The notes beneath the pieces are model-generated. The model saw only the letters and a program-made list of their open reading frames with translations. It ran no database searches and was not told where the DNA came from. A program made the position numbers and the translations under genes. From an uncultured Agathobacter sp. (lineage in GTDB: Bacteria; Bacillota; Clostridia; Lachnospirales; Lachnospiraceae), in contig CAKRNE010000003.1 of the NCBI GenBank assembly GCA_934365945.1, forward strand, positions 62,001-126,000: 64,000 bases of DNA, written 5' to 3'. Positions 46,901 to 54,652 of the stretch are shown here, one piece after another (the stretch's first letter is position 1; the number at the start of each line of letters is the position of its first letter).

Positions 46901-47521
46901 GATAATGAACTTACCATTAAAAGCAAAGGCACGGCGCATTTCCAACCAGGACTTGCCTTTCTTTTCTTCAAAAACTCTGCGGAACTCCTCAGTCTTACCC
47001 TGCTGGTCAATATAACGCTCCATCATGGCAACTTTCAGATTTTCACCGTAAAATCCCAGATGGTTGTAGAACATCTTTGCAAAAACACGAAGTACAGCAG
47101 TCTTGTCTTTATTGCTGAAGCCTTCAATATCAATGTTGAAAAGAATGGTTTCCGTCTGTCCCTTCGTGGCACGGTCGATCAGCATAAAAGTTGCCGGGTC
47201 ATCCTCAAACTTTTTACGGAAACGCTCTACACTGCGGATGCCTTTTACCTCTTTATTTTCCAAAAGGTAGGAAAGCATTTTCAGAAAGTGAGATTTACCA
47301 CTTCCAAAGAAACCGGAAATCCAAACACCCATATCGGCTGTCGGCTGGTCAAAAGCATCACCGTAATAATTGAAGAATGTAATAAAGTGTTTCTTCAATT
47401 CTCTGGTAATGACATATTCATTTAATTCCTGCTCGATTACATCATCAGCAGCCTGATCTACTTTAATTACACCATTGATTTTGCGGTTAATGTCATCCGC
47501 AAACATATCTCGAATCATCAT
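43973..47521 (-). CDS. brxC: BREX P-loop ATPase BrxC
   Basis: 1182 residues. N-terminal MFADDINRKINGVIKVDQ and the Walker A motif GFFGSGKSHFLKML near residues 70-83 mark it as BrxC, the large ATPase (DUF6079/DUF499-related) of BREX. A Walker B-like LLFMIDEVGQYVG lies near residue 255; a long helical region with coiled-coil stretches fills the C-terminal half. It starts 13 bases after brxB and is essential for BREX restriction in studied systems, probably as a DNA- or complex-remodelling ATPase. Confidence 0.95.
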   Translation of the reverse strand: MMIRDMFADDINRKINGVIKVDQAADDVIEQELNEYVITRELKKHFITFFNYYGDAFDQPTADMGVWISGFFGSGKSHFLKMLSYLLENKEVKGIRSVERFRKKFEDDPATFMLIDRATKGQTETILFNIDIEGFSNKDKTAVLRVFAKMFYNHLGFYGENLKVAMMERYIDQQGKTEEFRRVFEEKKGKSWLEMRRAFAFNGKFIIPTLMEVLDMSEDDAKAWFNDKTATEISIAQLVEDMKAYVNTKPANFHLLFMIDEVGQYVGTDTDMLLNLQSLTEKIGSECEGKIWVICTGQEAIDEIIKVRADEFSRIQARFKTRLSLSSSSVDEVIQKRILKKKPEAAKDLEGIYEQNDSVLRNLFSFSGSILDIKGYSGPREFTENFPFVPYQFIIMQKVFAEIRKHGNSGKHLSGGERSMLSGFQEAAQKIQEKDEYALVPFFRFYDTVHTFLDGSIRRVIERCQKAADNGDGIEQQDVDVLKLLYLIRYIDDIPSNLDNIVILMADDIRVDKIIMREAVRGCLDRLMSQNYIGRTGDTYNFLTDEEQDIQREIRDTNVDTASIVERIAQMIYGDIFTTKKFRYGKYDFAFDQMVDGITVGVTTGGMRLRFLTVATDAIEKTDYRLMAESKGNEAIVVLADTPYYESLESAMKIRKYVLQRNVNSLPDTVKKIIENKQSEATKYEESAVTELQNAIEGAQFYVDGEHLEIKAGNAKSKIEQSLEYLVAHVYSKLDLITDNAGSDADIIAILTGEVTALPGMEPNRDAASAMEEYLEMQDAKKLPTSMADVQSKYSAIPYGWKEIDIAAVVAQLIYSQKVTIKYAGNTIQPDDTKLPDMLRKKSEIGKTSISKRKTISATMMRDVKAMLREYFDIMDVPDDEDGLIRFVTEKFTEQRDYYASLDARYDGHKYPDRALVQEAIHLMDDVLSQRKDNIALIERVLKKEDALFDNKEAMSNGIENFFKTQVTVFDQAVQFEKSLHDDLDRIAENEDAHKALNTIRLITMVETGGKFNYNRIRELNPLMDMVRTAHDKMLEEKRAEVLETVRQCMEATHTAANGDSKASHLIEKSDRYFSQCKEKIAELKSLALLDAMFLPMCQYKDDTVSNIESILAPPAPKPPVQPTQPGKEAAPSKKKVVRAYNRQVVFQAKTLQTDADIDDYVEKIRSQLKQLLKNCDEIKLN

Positions 47522-47534
47522 GGCTTTATCCCCC

Positions 47535-48095
47535 TTAATCTATGACATTGAATGCCCGGTAATAATCATTTGGTGTCAGACGATTGAACAGTTTTACATG
47601 ACGACCATCAAACTTACCCGGATACATAACCAAAATCGGAACATCCGAAAAATACGGTTGCAAGGCTTCCAATAACGTATGGATTCTCATAAACGGGAAC
47701 ACCTCGCCCACACCTGTCAGCATCAGTACATCACCCGGTTCGTGTGGCTCATACTGAATTTTATCGATGAACTCTCCATTGCCGATTGCGGAGTTAAGCT
47801 GCTCCAGAAGATAAGCACTTCCGTCAGCTTCTTCCATATCGGGAATCGCATCTGTAATGTCCATATCATCGCAGATAGAGAGAAATGTTTTATATAAATT
47901 ACAAACGATCAAATGGCAATCTAAGGACTGATCAGTTTCCAACTGATTCACAAAATGACGGACAACCATTTCATTCTCCGGTTCATAACAAAAGATTCTG
48001 ATATTCACTTCATTGCTAAGTCCCTTGCCTTCCAAGAACTCCGGTTCCTGAATCAATGCCCGAACTTTGTCCAGGCGCTCTTTTATTTCACTCAT
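47535..48095 (-). CDS. brxB: BREX protein BrxB (DUF1788)
   Basis: 186 residues with the DUF1788 pattern: IKERLDKVRALIQEPEFLEGKGLSNEVNIRIF near the start, GDVLMLTGVGEVFPFMRIHTLLE and VPILVMYPGKFDG towards the end. The role is unknown beyond being needed for BREX. The ATG at 48095 (AGGAGG 8 bases ahead) is chosen over a frame extending into brxA. Confidence 0.93.
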   Translation of the reverse strand: MSEIKERLDKVRALIQEPEFLEGKGLSNEVNIRIFCYEPENEMVVRHFVNQLETDQSLDCHLIVCNLYKTFLSICDDMDITDAIPDMEEADGSAYLLEQLNSAIGNGEFIDKIQYEPHEPGDVLMLTGVGEVFPFMRIHTLLEALQPYFSDVPILVMYPGKFDGRHVKLFNRLTPNDYYRAFNVID

Positions 48096-48106
48096 CGGGT
48101 TACCTC

Positions 48107-48712
48107 CTACACAAAGCAATTAAACGCCGGCAGTACCGCCGTATCGCCATTGCTTCTGATGGCATTTTCTAAAATAGGATGCAGCCATACTGGATTCAAA
48201 TGATCTGCCTTGAGGTTGTCGAGATATTCTGTTTCAACAAGCACTCTGGCAATAATCTGTTTTAACTTTGTTATCGTACTATCGCTCCAGGAAGCTACGG
48301 TATCATTTTGTTCCTGTAAACGCATAAAAAATGTATTCAAATCTATCTTACCAAAAGACGTGTCCCTTAATCTGTACTTCTCGCCAATGACGGTCAGCAT
48401 AAATTCCCAAACCAGTCGGCTCTGCTTCATCAACGCATACAAACAAATCTGTTTTGCCACATCCGTCGGCTGGGAAGCAATCGCAGAAACCAGAGAATCA
48501 TCTTCCAGTGCATGAAGCCGTTTGATGCAGGCTTTCGCCATGCGTGTGATAGATTTTTCCGTTGGGTACTGAAAAAGATTCTGCTCTACAATTTCTTTTA
48601 CAATCGCATCATTGGAAAATCCTTCTACCATTAGCTTTGCGGTAGAACGCATTTCGTAGAAAAGGAACGGCTCTCTGGTCAAAGACGCAATATAAGGATA
48701 AGAATGTTCCAT
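48107..48712 (-). CDS. brxA: BREX protein BrxA (DUF1819)
   Basis: 201 residues of DUF1819: SLTREPFLFYEMRSTAKLMVEG, IARVLVETEYLD and a C-terminal LNPVWLHPILENAIRSNGD. In known systems BrxA is a small DNA-binding protein. It follows the Xre regulator gene by 14 bases and opens the BREX core. Confidence 0.93.
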   Translation of the reverse strand: MEHSYPYIASLTREPFLFYEMRSTAKLMVEGFSNDAIVKEIVEQNLFQYPTEKSITRMAKACIKRLHALEDDSLVSAIASQPTDVAKQICLYALMKQSRLVWEFMLTVIGEKYRLRDTSFGKIDLNTFFMRLQEQNDTVASWSDSTITKLKQIIARVLVETEYLDNLKADHLNPVWLHPILENAIRSNGDTAVLPAFNCFV

Positions 48713-48726
48713 GTCCCCGTACCTCC

Positions 48727-48945
48727 TTACTGCTCTTCTTTTTTATCCGGAACAAATTCCATGATATCTCCCACGTCACAATTCAAAGCAGAACATATCT
48801 TTGACAGAATCTCTGTACTTACATTTTCATCTTTTGATAATCGAGACATCGTTGTTGTACTAACTCCTGTCATTGCACGCAAATCTTTCTTCATCATTTC
48901 TTTATCAATCAACAATTTCCACAATTTCTTGTAACTAACTGCCAT
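48727..48945 (-). CDS. Small Xre-family regulator of the BREX operon
   Basis: 72 residues, almost entirely a helix-turn-helix: KLLIDKEMMKKDLRAMTGVSTTTMSRLS, then ILSKICSALNCDVGDIMEFVPDK (YozG/Cro-like). It is the first gene of the run, 14 bases ahead of brxA, so it may repress the operon in the manner of other BREX-linked regulators, though it is unrelated to the larger WYL-type BrxR by length. Confidence 0.85.
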   Translation of the reverse strand: MAVSYKKLWKLLIDKEMMKKDLRAMTGVSTTTMSRLSKDENVSTEILSKICSALNCDVGDIMEFVPDKKEEQ

Positions 48946-49090
48946 TTTTCACCTCAATCTTATTTGCTTGAAATATCTGTTCACATGTTATCTATCATCA
49001 TATCATAAAAATGCGTTTCAAACAATCTAATCTATCAAAAATCGTAATTCAATTCCGAAATATCGCATTTAAAATCACGGTAAATAGTAA

Positions 49091-49208
49091 CCCAGGGTAA
49101 ATAGTAAGCTGAGAATCCCATTTGTAACCCAAGACTCCCCATTTGTAAATGAAAGTCCTGTTTTGTAACTGAGATTCCCGGTTTGTAAATGAAAATCCCG
49201 GTTTGTAA
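49091..49208. repeat. Degenerate 20-bp tandem repeats upstream of the BREX operon
   Basis: On the minus strand at least five units begin TTACAAA with a G-rich middle (such as TTACAAACCGGGAATCTCAG), spaced 20, 20, 20, 21 and 20 bases, then decay into two shorter TTACTATTTACC units. They lie 150 to 260 bases upstream of the Xre gene. No spacers, so not a CRISPR. They could be protein-binding iterons. Confidence 0.7.
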
Positions 49209-49332
49209 GCAAGATTCCCGAATTTTCATTTCTATTACGATATGATATAATACATTCAGCAATAAATTTGCGTACGACAACCAGAGATCAATTCCCTCTC
49301 GAAATAGTAACTCAGTTTCAAATTTTATTAAA

Positions 49333-49355
49333 TTTCTATTAAATTGATTTTGGCG
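49333..49355. repeat. Right copy of the 23-bp direct repeat flanking the BREX island
   Basis: Identical to 27363-27385 in sequence and orientation, about 22 kb apart. Sequence to the right is again related to the left flank. Confidence 0.75.
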
Positions 49356-49400
49356 TTTACTGCACCATTTTTTCATTTCACGCTTAGCATCAAATGATAC
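49356..49400 (-). pseudogene. Second integrase C-terminal remnant
   Basis: Minus-strand codons SFDAKREMKKW align with RYDAKAEIEKL of the remnant at 27390-27476, with a small deletion that destroys the frame beyond. Homology between flanks continues into the DNA around the repeat, so both are relics of one integrase type. Confidence 0.5.
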
Positions 49401-49403
49401 GAA

Positions 49404-49437
49404 AAAGCAGTCAATCATAAATGCGAAAGACTGCTTT
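49404..49437. terminator. Terminator-like hairpin next to the right integrase remnant
   Basis: AAAGCAGTC and GACTGCTTT form a perfect 9-base-pair stem with a 16-base loop. It occupies the same place relative to the repeat as the hairpin at 27485-27529. Confidence 0.6.
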
Positions 49438-49514
49438 ATATCATATTTCTTATTGCTTTGTTTGTATATTTAACTGATTGTCTATATCCTGTTCTGATAC
49501 TTCTATTTCATATA

Positions 49515-49706
49515 TCATAAGCCATAATCTTTGCGAATATCAGAAAAGGCTTTCTTAGCATTTTTTGTCCGTCCAGCCTGCATATCCGCATACCCCTTCT
49601 CTAATTCTTCATTGAACTCTACCTCTGATAACGCGCTAATGTCAACAGGTCTGGCAGATGGTATTTTTACTTCAAACGGAAGACCTCTCTGTAAGATAAT
49701 CTGCAT
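49515..49706 (-). CDS. Truncated RelB/DinJ-type antitoxin
   Basis: 63 residues if started at the ATG at 49706, which has AGGAAGGAG ahead. The sequence GLPFEVKIPS followed by FNEELEKGYADMQAGRTKNAKKAF is the C-terminal, toxin-binding half of RelB-like antitoxins. The ribbon-helix-helix DNA-binding half that should come first is missing, and no toxin gene follows. Probably a solitary remnant, or an anti-addiction fragment; it could still bind a related toxin. Confidence 0.65.
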   Translation of the reverse strand: MQIILQRGLPFEVKIPSARPVDISALSEVEFNEELEKGYADMQAGRTKNAKKAFSDIRKDYGL

Positions 49707-49749
49707 ATAAAACATCTCCTTCCTGCCATATTTTTATGTTATACAATAA

Positions 49750-50835
49750 TCACCAGTCACTATCCCAGTCACTTCCGCCTGAATCCCAGCTATCACCGGA
49801 ATCCCAATCATAGTCACTGTCATAATCACTGCTCGAGCTGCCTGAGCTCTCATAGTGGTCTTCATAATAGCCGCTATTCTCAAATTTAATAATCGAGCTG
49901 TCCCACACCAGATCTGCATAGTCAAAGCCATATAGGGATTTGTTGTCCAAAACCTCCTGCGGAACATCCGAACGGCTGATTTCATTATAATCATAGTTGT
50001 CATCATCGTATTCGAACCAGCTATAATGGCTGTTTACATAAACCGTGTCATTATACTTAAAGTAATCAGTTTTGCAATAATTGTGTATAGGTGTAATGAG
50101 CACAAGTGCAATTAAAACTACAGTAATAAAATAATGCATAGCATGACGCATTGCACTGCACTTTGGCTTTTTAAGCCAGGCTGCGTACAGTCCGAACGGC
50201 TTAAACCTTTTGTGATTTTCAATAAAGTCCGTCAGGAAAAATGCGCCTACAATACCGGCAATACCCGATATCAGCAAATCCCAGCCAATGCCCTTATACG
50301 TATCATTGAGTGCAAATCCAACTATAATCAGGGCAATGAACATAACAATGCCTATAACCATAGCAATAGATGGTTTAATGATATACTCATTTACATTTTT
50401 AGATGAAAATGTATCTGAAAAACCCTTCTTCGTTTCCTGTGCAAAATTCTCATTCGTATGCTTCTGCTGATGCGCTTTTTGATTTAAAATCTCATCCTTT
50501 AATTTAAGATACAGCTCATTAACAGCATACGCCTCATCTGTACCCTGATATCGCACCGCACGAGTGCCGTCGGCCTTATTTTTGTAGACGATAAATTCAT
50601 TTCCATCCTGATAAATACCAAATGCCCTCGGCTGTCTGTAGTCGATTCCTATAAAAAATCGTGTGATTTCATATGGTGGAAGATGTCTGTCCTCGTACCA
50701 TTTTGCCAGCTCTGCTATGGTCTTTGGTGTACCGTCTGCTGTCCTTTTTATTGAATTATTGCTGGCACCGCAATACGGGCACTGCTCAACATTCTCAGGT
50801 ATCATGGAACCACAATACTCACATTTAATCTCCAA
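49750..50835 (-). CDS. Zinc-ribbon membrane protein of unknown function
   Basis: 361 residues. An N-terminal zinc ribbon with two CxxC pairs (CEYCGSMIPENVEQCPYCG), a conserved-looking region (LAKWYEDRHLPPYEITRFFIGID), two or three transmembrane segments (about 155-175, 185-205, 235-255), an acidic region and a C-terminal tail made almost only of Ser, Asp, Gly and Trp (SDYDSDYDWDSGDSWDSGGS). The gene stands alone between the BREX island and the cobalamin operon. No function is recognised. Confidence 0.7.
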   Translation of the reverse strand: MEIKCEYCGSMIPENVEQCPYCGASNNSIKRTADGTPKTIAELAKWYEDRHLPPYEITRFFIGIDYRQPRAFGIYQDGNEFIVYKNKADGTRAVRYQGTDEAYAVNELYLKLKDEILNQKAHQQKHTNENFAQETKKGFSDTFSSKNVNEYIIKPSIAMVIGIVMFIALIIVGFALNDTYKGIGWDLLISGIAGIVGAFFLTDFIENHKRFKPFGLYAAWLKKPKCSAMRHAMHYFITVVLIALVLITPIHNYCKTDYFKYNDTVYVNSHYSWFEYDDDNYDYNEISRSDVPQEVLDNKSLYGFDYADLVWDSSIIKFENSGYYEDHYESSGSSSSDYDSDYDWDSGDSWDSGGSDWDSDW

Positions 50836-50922
50836 TTTAATTCCCCCTGACTTTCTAAAACCTAAATTTCCATAAATATACTATTAATCATACTATCAAA
50901 TATACTCCCAAAAGTCTATAAA

Positions 50923-51174
50923 TCAGTTATTATTATTCCTAATCAAAATCTGTATGATTTTATCATAATTTTCCGGTCTGTGCGGAAACGTACAGTCTGT
51001 ACATACCTTGATTTTTTTGCCATTCTTCTCTATATAGGTCTTACTTCCGGGACAGTTTGGCATACTATACATAGGACAATAACAAAACAGACAGTTAAAG
51101 TCATCCGAAAGCCCCTTGTGACACGGAAAATATTTGCAATCTGTATTTTTAAAATATTTATAAGAGTTTTCCAT
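50923..51174 (-). CDS. Cysteine-rich small protein linked to cobalamin genes
   Basis: 83 residues with seven or more cysteines in a zinc-finger-like arrangement: CKYFPCHKG, CLFCYCPMY, NCPGSKTY, then VCTDCTFPHRPENYDKI. This matches the 'cysteine-rich small domain' group that is repeatedly found beside cobalamin biosynthesis genes; a metal-related role is possible but unproven. The ATG at 51174 (AGAAGGAAT ahead) overlaps the cbiA end by 17 bases, so it is the last gene of the operon. Confidence 0.75.
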   Translation of the reverse strand: MENSYKYFKNTDCKYFPCHKGLSDDFNCLFCYCPMYSMPNCPGSKTYIEKNGKKIKVCTDCTFPHRPENYDKIIQILIRNNNN

Positions 51175-52567
51175 TTTTATTCCTTCTATATTCATATGCT
51201 TTTCTCACAAGGCTCTCTGCAAAATGCGGATTTGACGGATAATACAGGTGCGGAAACCCAAGCCAGTAATTATCATGGCTTATCACGCAGTCGTAGCTTC
51301 TGCCTGTGGCCGGCTTGGTCGCAATACAATCGGCTCCGTTATCGGTGCTATCGTAATAATGAAATTCATGCGCTCTTATCTTTTCATCCGTAGGCAGGAA
51401 ATTGCTATGCTTTTCTTCTAGCTCGATATACCCGAATCTGACCAGTTTTCCCTTGAAATGGCATTCACTATCCAGTGCGCCAGTCATGCCAAAAACATAA
51501 TTTTGCGCATCAGCATCCTCTTCACAAATATTATGGATATATGTGTGCAGATACATAAATCCACCGCACTCGGCAACAGTCGGCAAACCTGTCTTAAAAG
51601 CAGTTTTTATAGAGTTTCTCATAGATAGATTCTCACTCAGTTCCTTTGCATACAATTCAGGATAGCCACCTCCCAGCAGCAATGCGTCACAATTATCAGG
51701 TAATTTTGTATCATGCAGTGGCGAAAAATACTGTAATTTTGCCCCGCATTTTTCGATCAGTCTGAGATTATCTTCGTAGTAAAAACAGAATGCTTCGTCC
51801 ATGGCAACTGCTATGTTTACTGTGTTATTCTGGTTTTGAATTTGCATCTGTTCTGTATTTGTAGTTTTTGTAATTTCTTCCGCCTCCGCTGCTATATCCA
51901 GCAGCATATCAAGATCTATCGTCTTTTTAAGCCTTCCGGCAAGTTCATCCAACTGTTCTTTAATATCGGCAAGTTCATCCGGCATGACAAGTCCGAGATG
52001 TCTGCTTTCGAGTCTGATATCCTTCTGCTCCGGGAAATACCCGACTACTTTTACGGAAAGCTCCTTCTCTATCAGAGGCTTTATGATGTCATAATAGCCC
52101 TTCGACATCCGATTGAGCAGAACCCCCTTAATCAAGTGCTGCGTGTCATACTGCAAAAATCCGGCTATAAGAGCAAGCACTGACTTTCCCATGCCCTTTG
52201 CATCCACCACGAGTATTATCGGAGTCTGCGTCACCTTTGCCAGATGGTATGACGAACCCTGCTCATATATTCCGCCAAGTCCATCATATAATCCCATCAC
52301 GCCCTCAAGGACAGCAAAATCCCCATCAGCCCTTTTATCTAAGAAAAGCTGCACTGTTGTCTTTTCATCCGTAAAAAACGTATCAAGATTTTTTGAAGGT
52401 ACACCAAGCACCTTTTTGTGAAACATCGGGTCGATATAATCCGGTCCGCACTTATATGATGATACGTTTTTTCCGCTGTCCTTTAAAAGCTGCAGTAAAG
52501 CGCAGGTTATCATTGTTTTTCCACTGCCGCTTTTAGGCGCGGCTATCATAAAACGGTTTATTTTCAT
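51158..52567 (-). CDS. cbiA: Cobyrinate a,c-diamide synthase CbiA
   Basis: Amidates the a and c side chains of cobyrinate with glutamine and ATP. 469 residues: the N-terminal dethiobiotin-synthetase-like ATPase (RFMIAAPKSGSGKTMITCAL, KCGPDYIDPMFH) and the C-terminal class I amidotransferase-like domain with ALLLGGGYPELYA, the nucleophile region TVAECGGFMYLH near residue 336, and HEFHYY. It follows the cbiJ-cbiE-cbiT fusion gene. Confidence 0.95.
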   Translation of the reverse strand: MKINRFMIAAPKSGSGKTMITCALLQLLKDSGKNVSSYKCGPDYIDPMFHKKVLGVPSKNLDTFFTDEKTTVQLFLDKRADGDFAVLEGVMGLYDGLGGIYEQGSSYHLAKVTQTPIILVVDAKGMGKSVLALIAGFLQYDTQHLIKGVLLNRMSKGYYDIIKPLIEKELSVKVVGYFPEQKDIRLESRHLGLVMPDELADIKEQLDELAGRLKKTIDLDMLLDIAAEAEEITKTTNTEQMQIQNQNNTVNIAVAMDEAFCFYYEDNLRLIEKCGAKLQYFSPLHDTKLPDNCDALLLGGGYPELYAKELSENLSMRNSIKTAFKTGLPTVAECGGFMYLHTYIHNICEEDADAQNYVFGMTGALDSECHFKGKLVRFGYIELEEKHSNFLPTDEKIRAHEFHYYDSTDNGADCIATKPATGRSYDCVISHDNYWLGFPHLYYPSNPHFAESLVRKAYEYRRNKNGKLL

Positions 52568-52585
52568 GTGTTCATCCTTTTCTAT

Positions 52586-54652
52586 CTATTCAAACGAACA
52601 TATCCACACCGGATTTTCTGCCTGCATCAGATGATAATGTCCTATCTGCTTTGAGCGGCTGACCTGCAGCTGCACGATATCCTCATTTTTCACATCATAT
52701 GCCGCCAGTATTTCCTTTATCTCACAAATTGTTTCCATGGAAATTGCATTTATCACTATACGGATGTGTGGATTTTTTGCTTTAAGAGCTTCTATTATCT
52801 CCTTTAGATTGCCTCCGCTGCCTCCGATAAATGCGTGTGTCGGCACCGGAAGATTTTCCATTCCGTCAGGAGCCTTTGCGTTTATCACATGGATATTTTC
52901 AAGTCCATGCTTTTCTTTATTTTGTGTGATAAGCTGCACGGCATTTTCCTTCTGCTCGATGGCATAGACCTCCATATCATCTGAAAGTGATGCGGCCTCT
53001 ACCGCTATGGAGCCTGTTCCGCTTCCCACATCATATAGCACTGAATCCGATTTCAAATGAAGCTTGCAGATGCTTACATGCCTTATTTCCTCTTTGGTCA
53101 TCGGAACCTTTTCACGGATAAACTCTGCATCTCTTATATGAGGTGTGACATTTGCTGCAACCGGATTGGGATTTTTTATCATGCAGATATACAGTCCCTC
53201 TCTTTGAAGCTTTGTGCACTCCTGTGGTGAAAGAACTGATATATTTTCATCCGGATATGATAGCTGGTAGCCTACAGTTACCGAGCTATTTTGTAATCCA
53301 TACCTTTCGTCACTGCTTAATAGCTGTCCAAGCATATTTACATCCTTTACACCGGACATCAGCATAAATGTTTTTGCGTGACGGCTAATCCGTGATGTGA
53401 TATTGGACAGCTTTACTCCGTGGATGCTGCATATATACGCATCGCTGTAGGTTTCACCGACTGCTGCCGCCATATATGACACAGATGAAATTCCAGGAAG
53501 GATTGACACATCCGCATTTAATTTTCCTTCAGAGATTTCATTTTTTATCGCCATATACAGCTTTCTGCTTCCACTGTAAAAGCCTGTATCTCCCGAAAAC
53601 AATATAAGAACATTACTGAATTTTGCAGTATCTTCACATATTTCATGCAGATATGTGATTATCTGCTCTGCAAGATAATACGGCTTTTTGTCTATCTTCG
53701 CACTGTATTTTTCTATCATGCGGCTTGCGCCAAGCAGTATATCTGCGCTTTCTATTGCATCTGAAACTGCCTTTGTCATGCAATCATCATTTCCCATTCC
53801 AATGCCGGCAAGCATTATATGAAGCTTGTTATATTTACTGTCAATATATTTACTGTCAATATATTCACAAACAGCTTCAAATGACATTCCATCATCTTTC
53901 CCACTCTGCCCCACAATATAGACCGGAATGCTTTTATTTTTGGCAGCAGCTATTTTCTCAATAAAGCCCCCTGCCGCACCGCTTTTTTTGGTGACCAGAC
54001 ATCTGATATCATACTGGTCAATAAGCGCCTCATTGAGCTGTGTGCTAAACGGTCCCTGCAATGCCAGAATGTGCTTTCCTGTAATATCATTGTTCATGCA
54101 CAAGCTTATGCTCTCAAGCCCCGGAAGCACGCGCACATACAGTCTTTCCCTGACACCGGAGTTTTTACAATACACTGACAGCTCCTTGCTTCCTGTTGTG
54201 AGAAGTATATTTCCGTCTGTATTGTTAAGTGCCGTTGCACAGGCTTCATTGTCCTCAAAATAGCGGATATTATCGTAATCTGCTGATATATCCGTATCTC
54301 TCTTAAGACGCACATATTCGATATTTTCTGATATGCAGCTATCCGCCTTATTGTCTGTAAGAGCATGAGCCTTATTAAAAGCATAAACTGCCTGCTTTAT
54401 ATTTTCAGTAACAACGGCTGCATACGGATGAGTTGCATCCACTATAAGCTTGCATTTTTGTTGTGCAAAGAAGCTTCTCATGCCTTCGCTGTCCATACGC
54501 CCCATATGAACATGCGCATATGGATTTTCCTGTAGCACGATTTCACCGTATTCGGTTGCCACACAAACCGTATGCTCTATACCTCTTTCGCACAGATGCT
54601 CTGATAGCTTGCGCCCCTCTGTTGTTCCTGCAAAAATCAGTATTCTACTCAA
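52586..54652 (-). CDS. Fused precorrin-6A reductase / precorrin-6B C5,15-methyltransferase (CbiJ-CbiE-CbiT)
   Basis: About 688 residues with three enzymes in one chain. CbiJ: ILIFAGTTEGRKLSEHL to about 265, with DATHPYAAVVTENI. CbiE: HIMLAGIGMGNDDCMTK to about 470, with ILFSGDTGFYSGS and LPGISSVSYMAA. CbiT: from about 500, with KEEIRHVSICKL, LYDVGSGTGSIAVEAASL and AFIGGSGGNLKEII. Together they reduce cobalt-precorrin-6A, then methylate C5 and C15 and decarboxylate. The TTG at 54652 with AAGGAGAGG ahead fits better than an ATG at 54688 inside cbiH. The CbiJ-CbiE linker holds a duplicated 15-base unit (YIDSKYIDSKY). Confidence 0.92.
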   Translation of the reverse strand: MSRILIFAGTTEGRKLSEHLCERGIEHTVCVATEYGEIVLQENPYAHVHMGRMDSEGMRSFFAQQKCKLIVDATHPYAAVVTENIKQAVYAFNKAHALTDNKADSCISENIEYVRLKRDTDISADYDNIRYFEDNEACATALNNTDGNILLTTGSKELSVYCKNSGVRERLYVRVLPGLESISLCMNNDITGKHILALQGPFSTQLNEALIDQYDIRCLVTKKSGAAGGFIEKIAAAKNKSIPVYIVGQSGKDDGMSFEAVCEYIDSKYIDSKYNKLHIMLAGIGMGNDDCMTKAVSDAIESADILLGASRMIEKYSAKIDKKPYYLAEQIITYLHEICEDTAKFSNVLILFSGDTGFYSGSRKLYMAIKNEISEGKLNADVSILPGISSVSYMAAAVGETYSDAYICSIHGVKLSNITSRISRHAKTFMLMSGVKDVNMLGQLLSSDERYGLQNSSVTVGYQLSYPDENISVLSPQECTKLQREGLYICMIKNPNPVAANVTPHIRDAEFIREKVPMTKEEIRHVSICKLHLKSDSVLYDVGSGTGSIAVEAASLSDDMEVYAIEQKENAVQLITQNKEKHGLENIHVINAKAPDGMENLPVPTHAFIGGSGGNLKEIIEALKAKNPHIRIVINAISMETICEIKEILAAYDVKNEDIVQLQVSRSKQIGHYHLMQAENPVWICSFE

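Noticed and set aside
27657-48945. Type I or type ISP restriction-modification locus
   Set aside because: No HsdR/HsdS-like genes; brxA, brxB, brxC, pglX, pglZ and brxL together define BREX.
49091-49208. CRISPR array
   Set aside because: The 20-bp units follow each other with no unique spacers and no cas genes are present.
49035-49418. A 127-codon minus-strand frame
   Set aside because: It reads through the integrase remnant and the 20-bp tandem repeats and has no ribosome binding site; treated as non-coding.
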